A DNA stretch of 34,454 bases from the NCBI GenBank assembly GCA_031291305.1, contig JARLJH010000037.1, forward strand, positions 1 through 34,454. Direction: 5' to 3'. The position numbers and the translations under genes were made by a program. Positions 33,003 to 34,454 of the stretch are shown piece after piece. A model generated the notes under the pieces. The model had not been told where the DNA came from and did no database searches. It worked only from the letters and a program-made list of their open reading frames with translations. Each line of letters opens with the position of its first letter. The stretch's first letter is position 1. This DNA comes from Rhodoferax sp. Lineage in GTDB: Bacteria > Pseudomonadota > Gammaproteobacteria > Burkholderiales > Burkholderiaceae_C.

Positions 33003-34274
33003 ATGAAGCGCTATCTACTGGTTTGGCTCACAGGTATGACGGCACTTCTTTTGGTGGTGGCAGCCTTTAACGCAGTCGTGGACCCTTACGGCCTCTTCCG
33101 CTGGATTGATCACCCTGGCTTTAACCATATCAAGCCAGCCGCTGCCGACCGGGGGCCCATGACCAAAGCCTACCAAGTGCTGCGGGTACAGCCCAGGACA
33201 CTCGTTTTAGGAAACTCCCGCGCGGAACTGGGTTTGGACCCCAATGACCCTGCATGGCCACCGCAAGCCCAGCCGGTATACAACTTGGCGTTGCCAGGCA
33301 CTGGCACGGCGACCAGCCTGCACTATCTGCAGCATGTGCTGGCAGCCACTGCTGATAACCCCACAGCCCAACCCACGCTGGTGGTCTGGGGCATTGATCT
33401 GATGGATTTTTTAACAGCCCCCCATGCCGTGCTAGGCACCCAGTCACTGATTGGCGGTGATCTCCGCCTTCTGCTGCCGGGCAACACGGTACGCTGGCAG
33501 CAACAGGTGCGCGACCATGTCGAGTCAACGCTCACCATGAACGCCTTGTTGGACTCTCTCACCACCTTGGTTAACCAGCGCAACCCTTATGCCATTGACC
33601 TGACTCCACAGGGTTTTAACCCCATGCGTGAGTACACCAAGATCAGCCAAGAAGAAGGATATTGGGCCATCTTCAGGCAACGGGATCAGGACAACATCCG
33701 GGCCTTCTTACGCAGGCCAAACAACATTTACGGGGTGGATAGGCGAACGTCACCACGCCTTGATGACCTGAAAGAAGTCATTCATCTATGCAGACAAAAC
33801 GGCATTGCGTTACGGCTATTTACCTACCCTTATCACGCCCACCTGCTAGAGATATTTCGTATCACCGGACATTGGTCGGCTTTTGAGGAATGGAAGCGTG
33901 CCATAGTCCAGATACTGGCCGAAGAGTCTGCAACGTCAGGCAAACCAGCGTTTGAACTCTGGGACTTCAGCGAGCTGAATGCTTACACCACAGAAACTGT
34001 ACCTGCCCAAGGTGACCGGCGTTCAAGCACGCGCTGGTACTGGGAGTCTGGTCATTTTAAGAGTATGTTGGGCAGCCTGATGCTGAACCGCATGGTAAAT
34101 CACTCTGCTCAACCCAGCAATTTGGGTGTTTTACTGACATCTACCAATGTGCAAGAGCAACTTCATATCAACTTGACAGATATGGAAACCTACTTCGATT
34201 CACACATTGAGGAAGTAGCAGTTTTACAAGATTTCTTCAGGACTGTGCTTGCTCGACAAGCTACGGGGCATTAA
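33003..34274 (+). CDS. SGNH-like periplasmic acyltransferase candidate, partner of MBOAT
   Basis: A 423-residue protein with one N-terminal membrane anchor (about 4-24, LLVWLTGMTALLLVVAAF) and a periplasmic body. VLGNSRAELGLD at about 69-80, with S72, resembles block I of SGNH/DHHW enzymes (G-x-S-R), VYNLALPGTGT the Gly block, and WYWESGHFKSMLG with H351 the C-terminal D/E-x-x-H block. By analogy with AlgI-AlgJ/AlgX and DltB-DltD, it would accept an acyl group from the MBOAT protein encoded 10 bases upstream and pass it to the polysaccharide. The family is poorly characterised and the assignment rests on motifs plus context. Confidence 0.65.
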   Translation: MKRYLLVWLTGMTALLLVVAAFNAVVDPYGLFRWIDHPGFNHIKPAAADRGPMTKAYQVLRVQPRTLVLGNSRAELGLDPNDPAWPPQAQPVYNLALPGTGTATSLHYLQHVLAATADNPTAQPTLVVWGIDLMDFLTAPHAVLGTQSLIGGDLRLLLPGNTVRWQQQVRDHVESTLTMNALLDSLTTLVNQRNPYAIDLTPQGFNPMREYTKISQEEGYWAIFRQRDQDNIRAFLRRPNNIYGVDRRTSPRLDDLKEVIHLCRQNGIALRLFTYPYHAHLLEIFRITGHWSAFEEWKRAIVQILAEESATSGKPAFELWDFSELNAYTTETVPAQGDRRSSTRWYWESGHFKSMLGSLMLNRMVNHSAQPSNLGVLLTSTNVQEQLHINLTDMETYFDSHIEEVAVLQDFFRTVLARQATGH

Positions 34275-34327
34275 TAAGCGATTTTCGGCTGTTTCTTTTT
34301 GGCGTTGCACCATAAGCCTTGTCCAAT

Positions 34328-34454
34328 GAGGTATGAGCCTGAACGGTTTGCGTATTTCCACCCAGGAGTGAGCCTGAGTCGACGAATTTACGGTTGAACT
34401 TGTTGCTTGATCATCCAAGGATGGTGATCAATATGGACGAGGCCAAACTGCGCA
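34328..34454 (+). mobile_element. 5' end of an insertion sequence (partial, right edge)
   Basis: GGTATGAGCCTGAA at 34330-34343 repeats, in inverted orientation, the terminal sequence at the left edge. A start codon follows at 34421 (MVINMDEAKLR..., or M5 at 34433) with AAGG directly before it, so a transposase reading frame probably begins here and runs off the window. The orientation puts this copy in the same direction as the left one. Confidence 0.55.
34421..34454 (+). CDS. Putative transposase, N-terminal fragment (3' truncated by window edge)
   Basis: Only eleven codons are visible (MVINMDEAKLR). The second methionine at 34433 has AAGG at 34417-34420, 12 bases upstream, a long spacing. 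Function is inferred from location just inside the putative terminal repeat. Confidence 0.3.
   Translation, partial: MVINMDEAKLR

Overview
The window looks like a draft-assembly contig from a betaproteobacterium of the order Burkholderiales, most likely Comamonadaceae (a Rhodoferax/Polaromonas-like organism). This rests on protein content, G+C-rich coding sequence, an exosortase A (XrtA, EpsH-type) locus, and copies of a short palindromic intergenic repeat (CTCTAG...CTAGAG type) that I recall as common in that family. No rRNA, tRNA or CRISPR array was seen. Both ends run into what appears to be the same insertion sequence: a 14-bp terminal repeat faces outward at about 108-121 and 34330-34343, with a transposase-like C-terminus at the left edge and a start codon at the right edge, both on the + strand.

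Layout. (1) 1-121, IS remnant; 115-1053, the E, F and G subunits of an Mrp/Mnh-type cation/proton antiporter on the minus strand, with G cut off by the IS and subunits A-D absent. (2) 1308-5312, a LysR regulator divergent from an omega-amino-acid:pyruvate aminotransferase and a CoA-acylating methylmalonate-semialdehyde dehydrogenase, a beta-alanine/valine-type catabolic unit. (3) 5421-7561, an ABC ATPase and a MacB/LolE-like permease. (4) 7833-8588, a secreted PEP-CTERM protein behind a convincing sigma-54 (-24/-12) promoter and ending in a strong terminator. (5) 8798-9691, an orphan ThiF/E1-like adenylyltransferase. (6) 9823-22325, a compact XrtA exopolysaccharide operon: export lipoprotein, chain-length determinant, tyrosine kinase, outer-membrane barrel, AAA ATPase, polysaccharide deacetylase, FemAB-like protein, glycosyltransferase, exosortase fused to EpsI, and amidotransferase. 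(7) 22398-23369, another glycosyltransferase-like gene, then a decayed membrane-protein gene and prc (tail-specific protease) on the minus strand. (8) 26235-28629, wecB and wecC, making UDP-ManNAcA. (9) 28636-30103, two consecutive toxin-antitoxin modules: a nucleotidyltransferase/HEPN pair, then a CcdB toxin whose antitoxin looks like a Phd/YefM DNA-binding domain joined to a CcdA-like tail. (10) 30175-34274, an exosortase-associated glycosyltransferase, an MBOAT O-acyltransferase and an SGNH-like partner.

How it fits together. WecB/WecC and the glycosyltransferases would build a ManNAcA-containing polymer. The deacetylase, amidotransferase, FemAB-like protein and MBOAT/SGNH pair would modify it. 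The Wzz/BY-kinase/export-lipoprotein/barrel set would control and export it. XrtA would process PEP-CTERM proteins such as the one at 7833 for surface delivery. The priming sugar transferase, flippase, polymerase and the PrsK/PrsR regulators usual for such loci are not in this window.

The most unusual items are the chimeric Phd-CcdA-like antitoxin with its 16-bp-armed operator, the tandem toxin-antitoxin modules inside the polysaccharide cluster, the partnerless E1-like enzyme, and the direct IS copies at both ends.
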